DNA from: Lapillicoccus jejuensis
GTDB taxonomy: Bacteria; Actinomycetota; Actinomycetes; Actinomycetales; Dermatophilaceae
Direction of reading: 5' to 3'
NCBI RefSeq assembly: GCF_006715055.1
Contig: NZ_VFMN01000001.1
Span: 496,001 to 560,000, forward strand
Length of the DNA stretch: 64,000 bases
Positions 44,200 to 54,054 of this stretch are shown one piece after another. The notes below the pieces were generated by a model. The model worked only from the letters and a program-made list of their open reading frames with translations. It made no database searches and was not told the DNA's origin. The translations under genes and the position numbers were made by a program. Numbering within the stretch: the first letter of the stretch is position 1; every line of letters starts with the position of its first letter.

Positions 44200-45042
44200 T
44201 CAGTCCAGCGGCGCGTACGGCGCCCCGAGGGCGGTCAGGCGCGCCTGCCCGCCGTCGAGGGCGGTGAGCACCGTGAGGCCCGCCTCGGTGACGGCGACGG
44301 AGTGCTCCCAGTGCGCGGCGCGCGAGCCGTCCGTCGTGACGACCGTCCAGTCGTCGGCGAGCACGCGGGTCTCGGCGCTGCCCCAGGTGAGCATCGGCTC
44401 GACCGCGCCCGTGAAGCCCGCGCGCACGAGCGGCCCCTTGTCGCGCACGGCGTAGTTCGGGATCTGCGGGTCCTCGTGCATCGTGCGGCCGATGCCGTGC
44501 CCGACGTACTCCTCGACGATGCCCAGCTCGTGGCCGTCCCGGGCCCCGCGCTCCTCGACGAGCTCCTGCACGGCGTCGCCGACGGCGTAGAGCCGCTCGC
44601 CGACCGCGAGGGCGGTGATGCCCGCCCACAGGGCCTGCTCGGTCACCTCGACGAGGGTGCGGTCGGCGTCGGTCCCGGCCTGCGGCCCCCCGACGACGAG
44701 CGACACCGCCGCGTCGCCGTTCCAGTCCGCGAGCTGCGCGCCGCAGTCGACCGAGAGCAGGTCGCCGTCACGCAGCACCCGCTCACCCGGGATGCCGTGC
44801 ACGACCTCCTCGTTGACGCTCGTGCACAGCGTGTGCCGGTAGCCCGGCACGAGCTGGAAGTTGGGCACCGCGCCGTGGTCGCGGATGAACGTCTCGGCGA
44901 GGGTGTCGAGCTGGAGCGTCGTCATCCCGTCGCGCACCTCGCGCTGGAGCAGCTCGAGCGTGCGCCCCACGAGCAGCCCGGCCGCGCGCATGAGGACGAG
45001 CTCCTCCGCCGACTTGGCGGGGGTCTGACGTCGACCGAACAC
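44200..45042 (-). CDS. map: Methionine aminopeptidase, type I
   Basis: A 280-aa cytoplasmic metalloenzyme that removes the initiator methionine. The five metal ligands are recognisable: Asp in SVDCGAQLADWNGDAAVS (two aspartates 11 apart), His in YVGHGIGRTMHE, Glu in AVEPMLTWG and Glu in HWEHSVAV. There is no N-terminal SH3-binding or zinc-finger extension, so it is the short MetAP1a form. GTG start 8 bp after the adk stop. Confidence 0.97.
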   Translation of the reverse strand: MFGRRQTPAKSAEELVLMRAAGLLVGRTLELLQREVRDGMTTLQLDTLAETFIRDHGAVPNFQLVPGYRHTLCTSVNEEVVHGIPGERVLRDGDLLSVDCGAQLADWNGDAAVSLVVGGPQAGTDADRTLVEVTEQALWAGITALAVGERLYAVGDAVQELVEERGARDGHELGIVEEYVGHGIGRTMHEDPQIPNYAVRDKGPLVRAGFTGAVEPMLTWGSAETRVLADDWTVVTTDGSRAAHWEHSVAVTEAGLTVLTALDGGQARLTALGAPYAPLD

Positions 45043-45050
45043 GGGCGGGG

Positions 45051-45632
45051 TCAGTCCCGCTCGCCGGTGCGCGCGTCGATGGCGGCGACGAGCCGGGCCG
45101 TCACCTCGTCGACGTCGCCCATGCCGTCGACCTCGAGGACGAGGCCCCGCCCGCCGTACGTCGCGAGCAGCGGGGCGGTCTCCTGGCGGTAGATGGCCTG
45201 CCGCTCGCGGATGACGTCCTCGGTGTCGTCGGTGCGCCCGTCCGTCTCGGCCCGCTTGAGCAGCCGCTGGACGACCGCGTCCTCGTCGACGGTGAGCGAG
45301 ACGACGGCGTCGAGCGACGCGCCCGCGGCGCTCAGGGTGCCGTCGAGGAAGGCGACCTGCCCACCGGTGCGGGGGTAGCCGTCGAGCAGCCAGCCCGGGG
45401 CGGTGTCGTCCCAGGTGAGCCGGTCGCGGACGATCTCGTTGGTCAGCTCGTCGGGGACGTAGCCGCCGGAGGAGAGGATCTGCTCGACCTGCTGCCCCAG
45501 CTCGGTCCGCTCCTTGATGTTGGTGCGGAAGATGTCGCCCGTGGAGATGGCGGGGATGCCGTACTGCGCGGCGATCTTCGCGGCCTGCGTGCCCTTGCCG
45601 GCGCCGGGCGGACCCATGATGAGGAGACGCAT
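45051..45632 (-). CDS. adk: Adenylate kinase
   Basis: ATG 45632 overlaps the secY stop by 1 bp and gives 193 aa. P-loop GPPGAGKGT at residues 7-15, AMP-binding STGDIFRTN, and DGYPRTGGQ. The LID region is short (AETDGRTDDTEDVIRERQ) without the four-cysteine zinc insertion, the short-type kinase usual in actinobacteria. It equilibrates ATP, ADP and AMP. Coupled to secY as in most bacteria. Confidence 0.97.
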   Translation of the reverse strand: MRLLIMGPPGAGKGTQAAKIAAQYGIPAISTGDIFRTNIKERTELGQQVEQILSSGGYVPDELTNEIVRDRLTWDDTAPGWLLDGYPRTGGQVAFLDGTLSAAGASLDAVVSLTVDEDAVVQRLLKRAETDGRTDDTEDVIRERQAIYRQETAPLLATYGGRGLVLEVDGMGDVDEVTARLVAAIDARTGERD

Positions 45633-46954
45633 CAGCGGAGGAACCCTTCGTAGTTGCGCTGCTGGAGCTGGGCCTGGATCTGCTTGACCGTCTCCAGACC
45701 GACGCCGACGATGATGAGGATCGACGTCCCGCCGAAGGGGAAGCTCTGCGACGCGGTGCCGCCGAACGCCTTGAGCGCCAGCAGCGGGATGAGCGAGATG
45801 ACGGCGAGGTAGAGGGCGCCGGGCACGGTGATCCGGGTCAGCACGTAGTCGAGGTACTCGGCCGTCGGACGTCCCGCGCGGATGCCCGGGATGAAGCCGC
45901 CGTACTTCTTCATGTTGTCGGAGACCTCGACCGGGTTGAACGTGATCGACACGTAGAAGAACGTGAAGAACAGGATCAGCACGGTGTAGATGAGCATGTA
46001 GATCGGGTGGTCGCCGCGGGTCAGGTTGTTCTGGATCCACTGCACCCAGCCCGCCGCGGGGGTGCCGTTCTGCGGGGTGTTGAACTGCGCGACGAGCGCG
46101 GGCAGCGACAGCAGCGAGCTGGCGAAGATGACCGGGATGACACCGGCCATGTTGACCTTGAGCGGGATGTAGGTCGACGAGCCGCCGTACATGCGGCGTC
46201 CGACCTGGCGCTTGGCGTACTGCACCGGGACGCGGCGCTGGGACTGCTCGACGAAGATGACGGCGGCCATGATGACGAAGCCCATGAGGATGATGCCGAT
46301 GAAGACGTCCCAGCGGCCGTCGCGCTGCTGGATCTGCCACAGCGAGCTCGGGAAGCCCGAGGCGATCGAGGTGAAGATCAGCACGGACATGCCGTTGCCG
46401 ATGCCGCGGTCGGTGAGGAGCTCGCCCATCCACATGATGAGGCCGGTGCCCGCGGTGAGCACGAGGACCATGATGAGGATCGTCGGGATCGACTCGTCGT
46501 TCATGATCGAGGTGCAGCTGGGGCCGAAGATCTGCTCCGGGTTGCGCGCGAAGGTGATGAGCGTCGAGCTCTGGAGGATCGCCAGGCCGATGGTCAGGTA
46601 GCGCGTGTACTGCGTCAGCTTGGTCTGACCCGCCTGGCCCTCCTTCTTGAGGGCCTCGAACCGCGGGATGACGACCGTGAGCAGCTGGATGATGATGCTG
46701 CTCGTGATGTAGGGCATGATCCCGAGCGCGAAGATCGACAGCTGCAGCAGCGCCCCTCCGCTGAAGAGGTTGGCCAGGCCGATGAAGCCCGACTGCGGGT
46801 CGGCCCCGTCGAGGCAGGCGCGGACCTTGCTGTAGGACACCCCGGGCGTCGGCACGGCGGTGCCCAGCCGGTACACCACGATGATGAACAGGGTGAACAG
46901 CAGCTTCTTGCGCAGGTCCGGCGTCCTGAACGCGCGGACGAATCCGGCAAGCAT
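45632..46954 (-). CDS. secY: Preprotein translocase channel subunit
   Basis: ATG 46954 with AGGAGG 6 nt upstream gives 440 aa with ten membrane segments. An in-frame ATG at 46999 adds 15 residues with no ribosome site and is rejected. FTLFIIVVYRLGTAVPTPGV, the plug region NLFSGGALLQLSIFALGIMP, and the cytoplasmic loops GTGLIMWMGELLTDRGIGNG and ERVPVQYAKRQ-like (QSQRRVPVQYAKRQVGRRMY) are conserved. A 14-bp hairpin upstream (47140-47170) separates it from rplO, so it probably has its own promoter in 46955-47139. Confidence 0.98.
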   Translation of the reverse strand: MLAGFVRAFRTPDLRKKLLFTLFIIVVYRLGTAVPTPGVSYSKVRACLDGADPQSGFIGLANLFSGGALLQLSIFALGIMPYITSSIIIQLLTVVIPRFEALKKEGQAGQTKLTQYTRYLTIGLAILQSSTLITFARNPEQIFGPSCTSIMNDESIPTILIMVLVLTAGTGLIMWMGELLTDRGIGNGMSVLIFTSIASGFPSSLWQIQQRDGRWDVFIGIILMGFVIMAAVIFVEQSQRRVPVQYAKRQVGRRMYGGSSTYIPLKVNMAGVIPVIFASSLLSLPALVAQFNTPQNGTPAAGWVQWIQNNLTRGDHPIYMLIYTVLILFFTFFYVSITFNPVEVSDNMKKYGGFIPGIRAGRPTAEYLDYVLTRITVPGALYLAVISLIPLLALKAFGGTASQSFPFGGTSILIIVGVGLETVKQIQAQLQQRNYEGFLR

Positions 46955-47139
46955 CGACTTCCTCCTGATGGCGCGCGCCTGCGCGCATCGTGCGATCACC
47001 CGGGGGTGAAGGGGCCGCCGCTCCCGATCGGGCGTGCGACCCCGTGAGGATACCCCGCTCCCCCGGCGCCACGGCGCCGGTCGGGACGGGGGTCACGCCG
47101 AGCGGTACGGCGTCCTCGGTGGACGGGGCGGGGACGACG

Positions 47140-47170
47140 GCGGCCGGCGCCCCGAGGGGGCGCCGGCCGC
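47140..47170 (-). terminator. Hairpin between rplO and secY
   Basis: 14-bp perfect stem (GCGGCCGGCGCCCC and complement) with a GAG loop, 22 bp after the rplO stop. It should end or attenuate the spc ribosomal transcript before secY-adk-map. Confidence 0.75.
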
Positions 47171-47192
47171 GCGTGTCGTCCGCCGGGTGGCG

Positions 47193-47672
47193 TCAGAGCG
47201 CCGTGGTGCTCCCGCCGGCCGCCTCGATCTTCTCCCTGGCGGAGGTCGAGAAGGCGTGGGCGGTGACGTCGACCTTGACGGTCAGCTCGCCGGTGCCGAG
47301 CACCTTGACCAGCTGGCCGCCGCGGACGGCGCCCTTGGCGACGAGGGACTCGACGGTCACGTCGCCGCCCTCGGGGTAGAGCGCCGAGATGCGGTCGAGG
47401 TTGACGACCTGGTACTCGGTGCGGAACGGGTTCTTGAAGCCGCGCAGCTTGGGCAGGCGCATGTGCAGCGGCATCTGACCGCCCTCGAAGCGCTCCGGCA
47501 CCTGGTACCGGGCCTTGGTGCCCTTGGTACCGCGACCGGCGGTCTTGCCCTTGCTGCCCTCACCGCGACCCACGCGGGTCTTCGGCGTCTTCGCGCCCGG
47601 GGCCGGGCGCAGGTGGTGGACGCGCAGGGTCGAGCCCTCGCCGGCGTCCGCGGTGGCCTTGGTGTCGGCCAT
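47193..47672 (-). CDS. rplO: Large-subunit ribosomal protein uL15
   Basis: [19 protein letters not shown] and [17 protein letters not shown] are diagnostic. Two starts compete: ATG 47672 ([17 protein letters not shown] 10 nt away, 159 aa), chosen here, and GTG 47678, which would overlap the rpmD stop by 4 bp but leave only 4 nt to the ribosome site. The first 15 residues are a non-conserved extension in either case. Confidence 0.96.
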   Translation of the reverse strand: MADTKATADAGEGSTLRVHHLRPAPGAKTPKTRVGRGEGSKGKTAGRGTKGTKARYQVPERFEGGQMPLHMRLPKLRGFKNPFRTEYQVVNLDRISALYPEGGDVTVESLVAKGAVRGGQLVKVLGTGELTVKVDVTAHAFSTSAREKIEAAGGSTTAL

Positions 47673-47674
47673 GC

Positions 47675-47857
47675 TCACTCAACCTCCTCGACGGCGACGA
47701 GGTGGGTGACGGTGCGGACCATGCCGCGGATCTCCGGGCGGTCCTCCTTCACCACGACGTCGCCGATGCGCTTGAGGCCGAGGGTGCGCAGCGTCTCGCG
47801 GTGGTTGCGCTTGCCCCCGATCTCGGAACGGGTCTGGGTCACCTTCAGGCGCGCCAC
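47675..47857 (-). CDS. rpmD: Large-subunit ribosomal protein uL30
   Basis: GTG 47857 gives the standard 60-aa protein ([20 protein letters not shown]). A GTG three codons earlier at 47866 would overlap rpsE and is less likely. [20 protein letters not shown] is the conserved core. Confidence 0.95.
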   Translation of the reverse strand: MARLKVTQTRSEIGGKRNHRETLRTLGLKRIGDVVVKEDRPEIRGMVRTVTHLVAVEEVE

Positions 47858-47858
47858 G

Positions 47859-48521
47859 TCAGGCACCCGCCTTCGCGTCGGCCTTCTCCGCCCGGGCCGC
47901 GGCCTGGGCGCGCAGCATGGCGGCGGGGGCGACGTCCTCGAGGGGCAGACCGCGGCGGGCCGCGACGGCCTCGGGACGCTCGAGGCCCTTGAGGGCCTCC
48001 CGCGTGGCGTGGACGATGTTGATGGCGTTCGACGAGCCGAGCGACTTGCTCAGGACGTCGTGGATGCCGGCGCACTCGAGCACCGCGCGCACCGGGCCAC
48101 CGGCGATGACACCGGTACCGGGAGCGGCGGGGCGGAGCATGACGACACCGGCGGCCGCCTCACCCTGGACGGGGTGCGGGATGGTGCCGGCGATGCGCGG
48201 GACCTTGAAGAAGTCCTTCTTGGCCTCCTCGACGCCCTTGGCGATCGCCGCGGGCACCTCCTTGGCCTTGCCGTAGCCGACGCCGACGGTGCCGTCACCG
48301 TCGCCGACGACGACGAGGGCGGTGAAGCTGAAGCGACGACCACCCTTGACGACCTTGGCGACGCGGTTGATGGTCACCACGCGCTCGACGTACTGGCTCT
48401 TCTCGGCGTCGCGCGAGTCGCGGCGGTCGCGGCCGTCGCGGCCACGCCCGTCGCGGCGGTCGCCGCGCTCGTTGCCGCCGGCACCGGTGGCGCCGGTGCC
48501 TCGACGCTGGGGTCCGGGCAT
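47859..48521 (-). CDS. rpsE: Small-subunit ribosomal protein uS5
   Basis: ATG 48521 gives 220 aa. The core begins at [20 protein letters not shown] and includes [20 protein letters not shown] and [19 protein letters not shown]. The first 40 residues are an Arg/Gly/Asp-rich extension ([19 protein letters not shown]) resembling RNA-binding RGG tails; such N-terminal extensions are common in actinobacterial S5. Confidence 0.97.
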   Translation of the reverse strand: MPGPQRRGTGATGAGGNERGDRRDGRGRDGRDRRDSRDAEKSQYVERVVTINRVAKVVKGGRRFSFTALVVVGDGDGTVGVGYGKAKEVPAAIAKGVEEAKKDFFKVPRIAGTIPHPVQGEAAAGVVMLRPAAPGTGVIAGGPVRAVLECAGIHDVLSKSLGSSNAINIVHATREALKGLERPEAVAARRGLPLEDVAPAAMLRAQAAARAEKADAKAGA

Positions 48522-48573
48522 CAGAGGTTCCTCATCTCGCTGGTGTGGTTCTCGTTCACGGTCACGGCGGGGG

Positions 48574-48954
48574 TCACAGCGCCAGACCGCCCTCGCGGGC
48601 GCCCTCGGCGATGGCGGCCACCCGGCCGTGGTACTTGTTGCCGGCACGGTCGAAGACGACCGACTCGACGCCGGCCTGCTTCGCGCGCTCGGCGACGAGC
48701 TCGCCGACCCGGCGGGCCTTGGCGGTCTTGTCGCCCTCGAGGGCGCGCAGGTCCGCCTCCATCGTCGAGGCCGACGCGAGCGTCTTGCCGACGGTGTCGT
48801 CGACGACCTGGACGAACAGGTGGCGGGTGCTGCGCGACACCACCAGGCGGGGGCGCTCGGTCGTGCCGGCGATCTTCTTGCGGCCACGGACCTGGCGGCG
48901 CACGCGCGCCGCGGCCTTGCTCGTGCCGCGCTTGACGATGCTCTTGCCTGCCAT
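48574..48954 (-). CDS. rplR: Large-subunit ribosomal protein uL18
   Basis: A 126-aa 5S rRNA-binding protein: [40 protein letters not shown] and [20 protein letters not shown]. Starts 3 bp before the end of the rplF stop spacing, within the spc operon. Confidence 0.97.
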   Translation of the reverse strand: MAGKSIVKRGTSKAAARVRRQVRGRKKIAGTTERPRLVVSRSTRHLFVQVVDDTVGKTLASASTMEADLRALEGDKTAKARRVGELVAERAKQAGVESVVFDRAGNKYHGRVAAIAEGAREGGLAL

Positions 48955-48957
48955 GGC

Positions 48958-49497
48958 TTACTTACCGGCCTTTCCGACCTTGCGACGGATGTGCTCGCCC
49001 GCGTAGCGCACGCCCTTGCCCTTGTACGGGTCCGGCTTGCGCAGCTTGCGGATGTTGGCGGCCACCTCGCCGACCTGCTGCTTGTCGATCCCCGCCACCG
49101 TGAAGCGGGTGGGGTTCTCGACGGTGAAGGAGATGCCCTGGGGCGGCTCGACGGTGATCGAGTGGCTGTAGCCCAGGGAGAACTCGAGGTTGCTGCCCTT
49201 GGCGACCACGCGGTAACCCGTGCCGTGGATCTCCATCTTCTTCTCGTAGCCCGCCGTCACGCCGACCACCATGTTGTTGATCAGCGAGCGGGTGAGGCCG
49301 TGCAGCGAGCGCGAGGCGCGCTCGTCGTCGGGGCGGGTGACCTCGACGACGCCGTCCTCGCCGCGGCCGACGGCGATGGGCTGCGGGACCGCGAGGGCGA
49401 GCTCGCCCTTGGGGCCCTTGACGGTGACGGCCTGGCCGTCGATGGTCACGTCGACCCCGGTGGGGACGGTGACGGGAAGTCGTCCGATTCGCGACAT
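48958..49497 (-). CDS. rplF: Large-subunit ribosomal protein uL6
   Basis: A 179-aa protein with two repeated L6 domains: [20 protein letters not shown] at the start and the 23S-binding signature [19 protein letters not shown] at the end. Normal length, standard position after rpsH. Confidence 0.98.
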   Translation of the reverse strand: MSRIGRLPVTVPTGVDVTIDGQAVTVKGPKGELALAVPQPIAVGRGEDGVVEVTRPDDERASRSLHGLTRSLINNMVVGVTAGYEKKMEIHGTGYRVVAKGSNLEFSLGYSHSITVEPPQGISFTVENPTRFTVAGIDKQQVGEVAANIRKLRKPDPYKGKGVRYAGEHIRRKVGKAGK

Positions 49498-49524
49498 GTC
49501 AGTGTTCTCCTCGTACCTGTCCGC

Positions 49525-49923
49525 TCACCAGACGTAGGCGAGGACTTCCCCGCCGACGCCCTTCTGCGCGGCCTGCTTGTCCGTCAGGAGACCCGAGGAC
49601 GTCGAGATGATGGCGACGCCCAGACCACCGAGGACCTTGGGCAGGTTGGTCGACTTCGCGTAGACCCGCAGGCCGGGCTTGCTCACGCGGCGGACGCCGG
49701 CGATGGAGCGCTCCCGGTTGGGGCCGTACTTGAGGTCGATGGTCAGCGTCCGGCCGACCTCGGCGTCCTCGACCTTCCAGCCGGCGATGTAGCCCTCGGC
49801 CTGGAGGATCTCGGCGATGTGGGACTTGAGCTTCGAGAACGGCATGGACACCACGTCGTGGTGCGCCGAGTTGGCGTTCCGCACGCGGGTCAGCATGTCC
49901 GCGATCGGGTCGGTCATGGTCAT
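49525..49923 (-). CDS. rpsH: Small-subunit ribosomal protein uS8
   Basis: A 132-aa protein, [20 protein letters not shown] to [20 protein letters not shown]. In other bacteria S8 represses its own operon by binding spc mRNA. Whether the 88-bp spacer before it (49924-50011) carries such a structure is not visible by eye. Confidence 0.98.
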   Translation of the reverse strand: MTMTDPIADMLTRVRNANSAHHDVVSMPFSKLKSHIAEILQAEGYIAGWKVEDAEVGRTLTIDLKYGPNRERSIAGVRRVSKPGLRVYAKSTNLPKVLGGLGVAIISTSSGLLTDKQAAQKGVGGEVLAYVW

Positions 49924-50011
49924 GGGTTGGGCCTTCGCCCTTCCTCAGGACGGTTTCCCTCCCGGCGGGTGCCGGGGGGACCTGTCCTGTCAGCAGTGGT
50001 GGGGGGTGGTG

Positions 50012-50197
50012 TTACCAGGAGCTCTTGGTCACGCCGGGCAGCTCGCCCCGGTGGGCCATCTCGCGCAGGCAGATCCGGCACAGGCCGAACTTGCGGTAGA
50101 CCGAGTGCGGGCGGCCGCAGCGCTGGCAGCGCGTGTAGGCGCGGACCTTGAACTTCGGCTTGGCGTTCGCCTTGTTGATCAGAGCGGTCTTGGCCAT
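50012..50197 (-). CDS. rpsN: Small-subunit ribosomal protein uS14, zinc-binding type
   Basis: A 61-aa type Z S14 with ligands Cys24, Cys27, Cys40 and Cys43 ([18 protein letters not shown]). Actinobacteria often carry a second zinc-free S14 elsewhere for zinc starvation; it is not in this window. Confidence 0.97.
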   Translation of the reverse strand: MAKTALINKANAKPKFKVRAYTRCQRCGRPHSVYRKFGLCRICLREMAHRGELPGVTKSSW

Positions 50198-50200
50198 CGG

Positions 50201-50758
50201 TCAGTTCTCCTTGAACGGGAAGCCCAGCGCCTTGAGCAGCGCGCGTCCCTCGTCGTCGTTCGCCGCCGTGGTGACCACGGTGATGTCCATGCCGCGGACG
50301 CGGTCGATGCGGTCCTGGTCGATCTCGTGGAACATCGACTGCTCGTTGAGGCCGAACGTGTAGTTGCCGTGACCGTCGAACTGGTTGCCGTTCAGGCCGC
50401 GGAAGTCGCGGATGCGCGGCAGCGCGATGGACACGAGGCGGTCGAGGAACTCCCACATGCGGTCACCGCGCAGCGTGGTGTGCGCGCCGATCGGCATGCC
50501 CTCGCGCAGCTTGAACTGCGCGATCGACTTGCGGGCCCGGGTGACGACCGGCTTCTGGCCGGTGATCGCCTCGAGGTCGCGCACGGCGCCCTCGATGAGC
50601 TTGGAGTCGCGAGCGGCCTCGCCGACACCCATGTTGACGACGACCTTGACGACGCCCGGCACCTGCATGACGTTGCCGTAGCCGAACTGCTGGTGCAGGG
50701 ACGACTTGATCTCGTCCTGGTAGCGCGCCTTGAGGCGCGGAGCGGTGGCGGTCGCCAT
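50201..50758 (-). CDS. rplE: Large-subunit ribosomal protein uL5
   Basis: ATG 50758 overlaps the rplX stop by 1 bp and gives 185 aa. A GTG one codon earlier would give a GTGA overlap and is equally possible. Core blocks [40 protein letters not shown] and [17 protein letters not shown]. Binds 5S rRNA and P-site tRNA. Confidence 0.97.
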   Translation of the reverse strand: MATATAPRLKARYQDEIKSSLHQQFGYGNVMQVPGVVKVVVNMGVGEAARDSKLIEGAVRDLEAITGQKPVVTRARKSIAQFKLREGMPIGAHTTLRGDRMWEFLDRLVSIALPRIRDFRGLNGNQFDGHGNYTFGLNEQSMFHEIDQDRIDRVRGMDITVVTTAANDDEGRALLKALGFPFKEN

Positions 50759-51135
50759 CACAGGTCCTTCCCGGAGCGCACGGCGACGCGGGTACGGCGG
50801 GCCTTGGTGCGCCCGTCGCGCTCGACATCCTCCACACGCGTCCTGACGCGGGTCGGCTTCTTGGTCTCGGGGTCGACGACGGCCACGTTGCTCACGTGGA
50901 TCGGCGCCTCGGTGTGGACCAGGCCGCCGGTGCGGGTGCCACGGTCGGTGGCCCCGGACTTGACGTGCTTGGTCACCCGGCCGACGCCCTCGACGAGGAC
51001 GCGCTGGGTCTCGGGGTAGACGGCGATGACCTTGCCCTGCTTGCCCCGGTCGCCGCCGTTCTTCTGGCTGCGGCCGGAGATCACCTGGACGAGGTCGCCC
51101 TTCTTGATCTTCATCTTCGGCTTCGTGGTCGCCAT
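50758..51135 (-). CDS. rplX: Large-subunit ribosomal protein uL24
   Basis: A 125-aa protein with the KOW motif [20 protein letters not shown] and [18 protein letters not shown]. The C-terminal 40 residues are a basic extension ([20 protein letters not shown]). Begins 2 bp after the rplN stop region. Confidence 0.97.
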   Translation of the reverse strand: MATTKPKMKIKKGDLVQVISGRSQKNGGDRGKQGKVIAVYPETQRVLVEGVGRVTKHVKSGATDRGTRTGGLVHTEAPIHVSNVAVVDPETKKPTRVRTRVEDVERDGRTKARRTRVAVRSGKDL

Positions 51136-51137
51136 GG

Positions 51138-51506
51138 TCAGAGCACCTCCGGCGCCAGCGAGACGATCTTCATGAAGCGCTTGTCGCGCAGCTCGCGACC
51201 GACCGGACCGAAGATGCGCGTACCGCGCGGGTCCCCGTCGGCGCGCAGGATCACCGCGGCGTTCTCGTCGAACTTGATGTACGAGCCGTCCGGACGCCGG
51301 CGCTCCTTGACGGTGCGCACGATGACGGCCTTGACGACGTCACCCGACTTGACGTTGCCCCCGGGGATCGCGTCCTTGACCGTGGCGACGATGGTGTCCC
51401 CGATGCCGGCGTAGCGCCGACCGGACCCACCGAGCACCCGGATGCAGAGGATCTCCTTGGCACCGGTGTTGTCGGCGACGCGCAGTCGCGTCTCCTGCTG
51501 GATCAC
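51138..51506 (-). CDS. rplN: Large-subunit ribosomal protein uL14
   Basis: GTG 51506 overlaps the rpsQ stop by 4 bp, 122 aa, exact family length: [20 protein letters not shown] and [20 protein letters not shown]. The upstream open frame merges with an rpsQ shadow and is rejected. Confidence 0.97.
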   Translation of the reverse strand: MIQQETRLRVADNTGAKEILCIRVLGGSGRRYAGIGDTIVATVKDAIPGGNVKSGDVVKAVIVRTVKERRRPDGSYIKFDENAAVILRADGDPRGTRIFGPVGRELRDKRFMKIVSLAPEVL

Positions 51507-51808
51507 TTGGCCTTCTCCAGAATCTCCACGACTCGCCAGCGCTTCGTCGCCGAGAGCGGGCGGGTCTCCATGATGAGGACGCGGTCGCCGACCGAGGCAC
51601 CGAAGGCCTCGTCGTGCGCCTTGATGCGGCTGCTGCGGCGCAGCACCTTGCCGTAGAGCGCGTGCTTGACGCGGTCCTCGACCTCGACGACGACGGTCTT
51701 GGTCATCTTGTCGCTGACGACGTAACCCTGTCGGGTCTTGCGGTCGCTGCGCACCGAGGACTCGGAGGAGTCCTGCGCCGCGGCGCTGTCCTGGGTGTTC
51801 TCGCTCAT
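51503..51808 (-). CDS. rpsQ: Small-subunit ribosomal protein uS17
   Basis: A 101-aa OB-fold protein with [20 protein letters not shown] and [20 protein letters not shown]. The first 20 residues are an acidic Ser/Gln extension common in actinobacteria. ATG overlaps rpmC by 4 bp. Confidence 0.97.
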   Translation of the reverse strand: MSENTQDSAAAQDSSESSVRSDRKTRQGYVVSDKMTKTVVVEVEDRVKHALYGKVLRRSSRIKAHDEAFGASVGDRVLIMETRPLSATKRWRVVEILEKAK

Positions 51809-52101
51809 GCCTCGTCCTGCGCCTTCTTCGACTTCTTCGCCTTCGTGGTCTCGGTCGGCTCCTCCGCCGGGGCGGCGGGGGCCGAGCCGATCCCGAGCTC
51901 GCGCTCGCGCATCTCGGTGTAGATCCGCGCGATGTCGCGACGGACGGCACGGAGCCGGCCGTGGTTGTCCAGCTGGCCCGTGGCGGACTGGAATCGGAGG
52001 TTGAACAGCTCCTCCTTCGCCTTGCGGAGCTCGTCGACGAGACGGTTGTCGTCGAAGCTGCGCAGCGAGTCAGGAGCGAGGTCCTTGGTCCCGACGGCCA
52101 T
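51805..52101 (-). CDS. rpmC: Large-subunit ribosomal protein uL29
   Basis: A 98-aa protein: core [20 protein letters not shown] and [17 protein letters not shown] (about 70 residues), then an Ala/Pro/Lys tail ([19 protein letters not shown]). ATG overlaps the rplP stop by 1 bp. Confidence 0.97.
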   Translation of the reverse strand: MAVGTKDLAPDSLRSFDDNRLVDELRKAKEELFNLRFQSATGQLDNHGRLRAVRRDIARIYTEMRERELGIGSAPAAPAEEPTETTKAKKSKKAQDEA

Positions 52102-52520
52102 CAGATGTCACCACCCTCACGGCGGACGAAGCGGCACTTCATGGGGAGCTTGTGCATCGCCAGGCGCAGGGCCTCGCGGGCCACGGGCTCGGAGACGCCG
52201 GACAGCTCGAACATGACGCGGCCGGGCTTGATGTTGGCGATCCACCACTCGGGCGAACCCTTGCCGGAACCCATGCGGGTCTCGGCCGGCTTCTTGGTGA
52301 GCGGACGGTCCGGGTAGATGTTGATCCAGACCTTGCCGCCACGCTTCATGTAGCGGGTCATGGCGATACGAGCGGACTCGATCTGGCGGTTGGTGACGTA
52401 GGCCGGCTCGAGGGCCTGGATGCCGTAGTCACCGAAGGAGATCGCGGTGCCGCCCTTGGCAGCGCCCGAGCGACCCGGGTGGTGCTGCTTGCGGTGCTTG
52501 ACTCGACGGGGGATCAACAT
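52101..52520 (-). CDS. rplP: Large-subunit ribosomal protein uL16
   Basis: A 139-aa protein of standard length with [20 protein letters not shown] and [20 protein letters not shown]. Helps place tRNA in the A site. Three bp after the rpsC stop. Confidence 0.98.
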   Translation of the reverse strand: MLIPRRVKHRKQHHPGRSGAAKGGTAISFGDYGIQALEPAYVTNRQIESARIAMTRYMKRGGKVWINIYPDRPLTKKPAETRMGSGKGSPEWWIANIKPGRVMFELSGVSEPVAREALRLAMHKLPMKCRFVRREGGDI

Positions 52521-52523
52521 GGC

Positions 52524-53348
52524 TCAGCCCTGCTCGGTGGTGCTGGACGGGGTGGCCGACTCCGCCGAGGCCTCGGCGGGAGCGGCGGTGGCGTCGCCCG
52601 CGGGGGCGGCGTCGCGGTCACGGCGGGCGCGGGTCGGGCGCTCGGCGCCGTCGCGGCGAGGACCACGGGGCGCGCGCGGCGCGGTGGCCTGCTGCTGGGC
52701 GAGCTCACGCGCGGTGACGTCGCCCTTGTAGATCCACACCTTGACGCCGATGCGGCCGAACGGCGTACGGGCCTCGTAGAAGCCGTAGTCGATGTTGGCG
52801 CGCAGCGTGTGCAGCGGGACGCGACCCTCGCGGTAGAACTCCGAGCGCGACATCTCCGCGCCGCCGAGGCGGCCGGAGCACTGCACGCGGATGCCCTTGG
52901 CGCCGGCGCGGGTGGCCGACTGCATGCCCTTGCGCATGGCGCGACGGAACGTGACGCGGGCGGCGAGCTGCTCGGCGATGCCCTGGGCGACCAGCTGGGA
53001 GTCGACCTCGGGGTTCTTGACCTCGAGGATGTTCAGCTGGACCTGCTTGCCCGTGAGCTTCTCGAGCTCGCCGCGGATGCGGTCGGCCTCGGCGCCGCGG
53101 CGGCCGATGACGATGCCCGGGCGCGCCGTGTGGATGTCCACGCGGACGCGGTCGCGGGTGCGCTCGATCTCGACGCGCGAGATGCCGGCGCGCTCCATGC
53201 CCGTGGACATGAGCTTGCGGATCGCGACGTCCTCCTTGACGTAGTCGCGGTAGCGCTGACCCGTCTTGGTGGAGTCGGCGAACCACCGGCTCTGGTGCTC
53301 CGTGGTGATGCCGAGGCGGAACCCGTGCGGGTTGACCTTCTGACCCAT
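52524..53348 (-). CDS. rpsC: Small-subunit ribosomal protein uS3
   Basis: A 274-aa mRNA-entry protein. [20 protein letters not shown], the KH domain block [20 protein letters not shown], and [20 protein letters not shown] are conserved. The last 60 residues are an Ala/Arg/Pro/Ser-rich disordered tail. ATG overlaps the rplV stop by 1 bp. Confidence 0.98.
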   Translation of the reverse strand: MGQKVNPHGFRLGITTEHQSRWFADSTKTGQRYRDYVKEDVAIRKLMSTGMERAGISRVEIERTRDRVRVDIHTARPGIVIGRRGAEADRIRGELEKLTGKQVQLNILEVKNPEVDSQLVAQGIAEQLAARVTFRRAMRKGMQSATRAGAKGIRVQCSGRLGGAEMSRSEFYREGRVPLHTLRANIDYGFYEARTPFGRIGVKVWIYKGDVTARELAQQQATAPRAPRGPRRDGAERPTRARRDRDAAPAGDATAAPAEASAESATPSSTTEQG

Positions 53349-53761
53349 CAGCGGCCTCCTGCCTTGCTCGTGGACTTCTGGGACTGCGCGACGACCACCG
53401 TGATGTGGCTCGTGCGCTTGTTGATGCGCGACGCGCGGCCCTGGGCGCGGGGGCGGAACCGCTTCATCGTCGGGCCCTCGTCGACGTACGCGGCCTCGAT
53501 GACCAGGCGGCGCTCGTCGAAGGCGACCGAGTCGCGGTCGGCCTTGACGCGGGCGTTGGCGATGGCGCTCTCGACGACCTTGCGCACGGGCTCGGCGGCC
53601 GACTGGGGGGCGAAGCGCAGGGTGGCGACGGCCTCGGTGGCGGCCTTGCCGCGGATGAGGTCGACGACCCGGCGGGCCTTCATCGGCGTGACGCGCACGT
53701 GGCGCGCGCTGGCCTGGGCCGACACGGGGGTCTCCTTGGTGGTGGCGTTCGGGGTGGCCAT
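53348..53761 (-). CDS. rplV: Large-subunit ribosomal protein uL22
   Basis: A 137-aa protein lining the exit tunnel: [20 protein letters not shown] and the extended loop [20 protein letters not shown], the region changed in macrolide resistance. No obvious loop insertion or deletion here. Overlaps rpsS by 1 bp. Confidence 0.98.
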   Translation of the reverse strand: MATPNATTKETPVSAQASARHVRVTPMKARRVVDLIRGKAATEAVATLRFAPQSAAEPVRKVVESAIANARVKADRDSVAFDERRLVIEAAYVDEGPTMKRFRPRAQGRASRINKRTSHITVVVAQSQKSTSKAGGR

Positions 53762-54042
53762 CAGCGACGACGCCCCTTCTTGTCGTCCTTCACGTGACCC
53801 TTGAAGGTGCGCGTGGGGGCGAACTCGCCGAGCTTGTGGCCGACCATCGACTCGGTGACGAACACCGGGACGTGCTTGCGGCCGTCGTGCACGGCGAGGG
53901 TGTGACCGAGCATGTCGGGGCTGATGACCGACCGACGCGACCAGGTCTTGATGACGTTCTTCGTGCCGCCTTCGTTCTGGGCGTCCACCTTCTTCTGAAG
54001 GTGGTCGTCGATGAAGGGGCCCTTCTTCAGGCTACGAGGCAT
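53761..54042 (-). CDS. rpsS: Small-subunit ribosomal protein uS19
   Basis: A 93-aa protein, [20 protein letters not shown] and [20 protein letters not shown], exact family length. Located between rplB and rplV as usual. Confidence 0.98.
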   Translation of the reverse strand: MPRSLKKGPFIDDHLQKKVDAQNEGGTKNVIKTWSRRSVISPDMLGHTLAVHDGRKHVPVFVTESMVGHKLGEFAPTRTFKGHVKDDKKGRRR

Positions 54043-54054
54043 GGTTCAGGCTCC

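Noticed and set aside
45051-47096. 681-codon frame merging adk with sequence across secY
   Set aside because: secY is clearly encoded in another frame there. Adenylate kinase starts at 45632 with its P-loop at residue 7.
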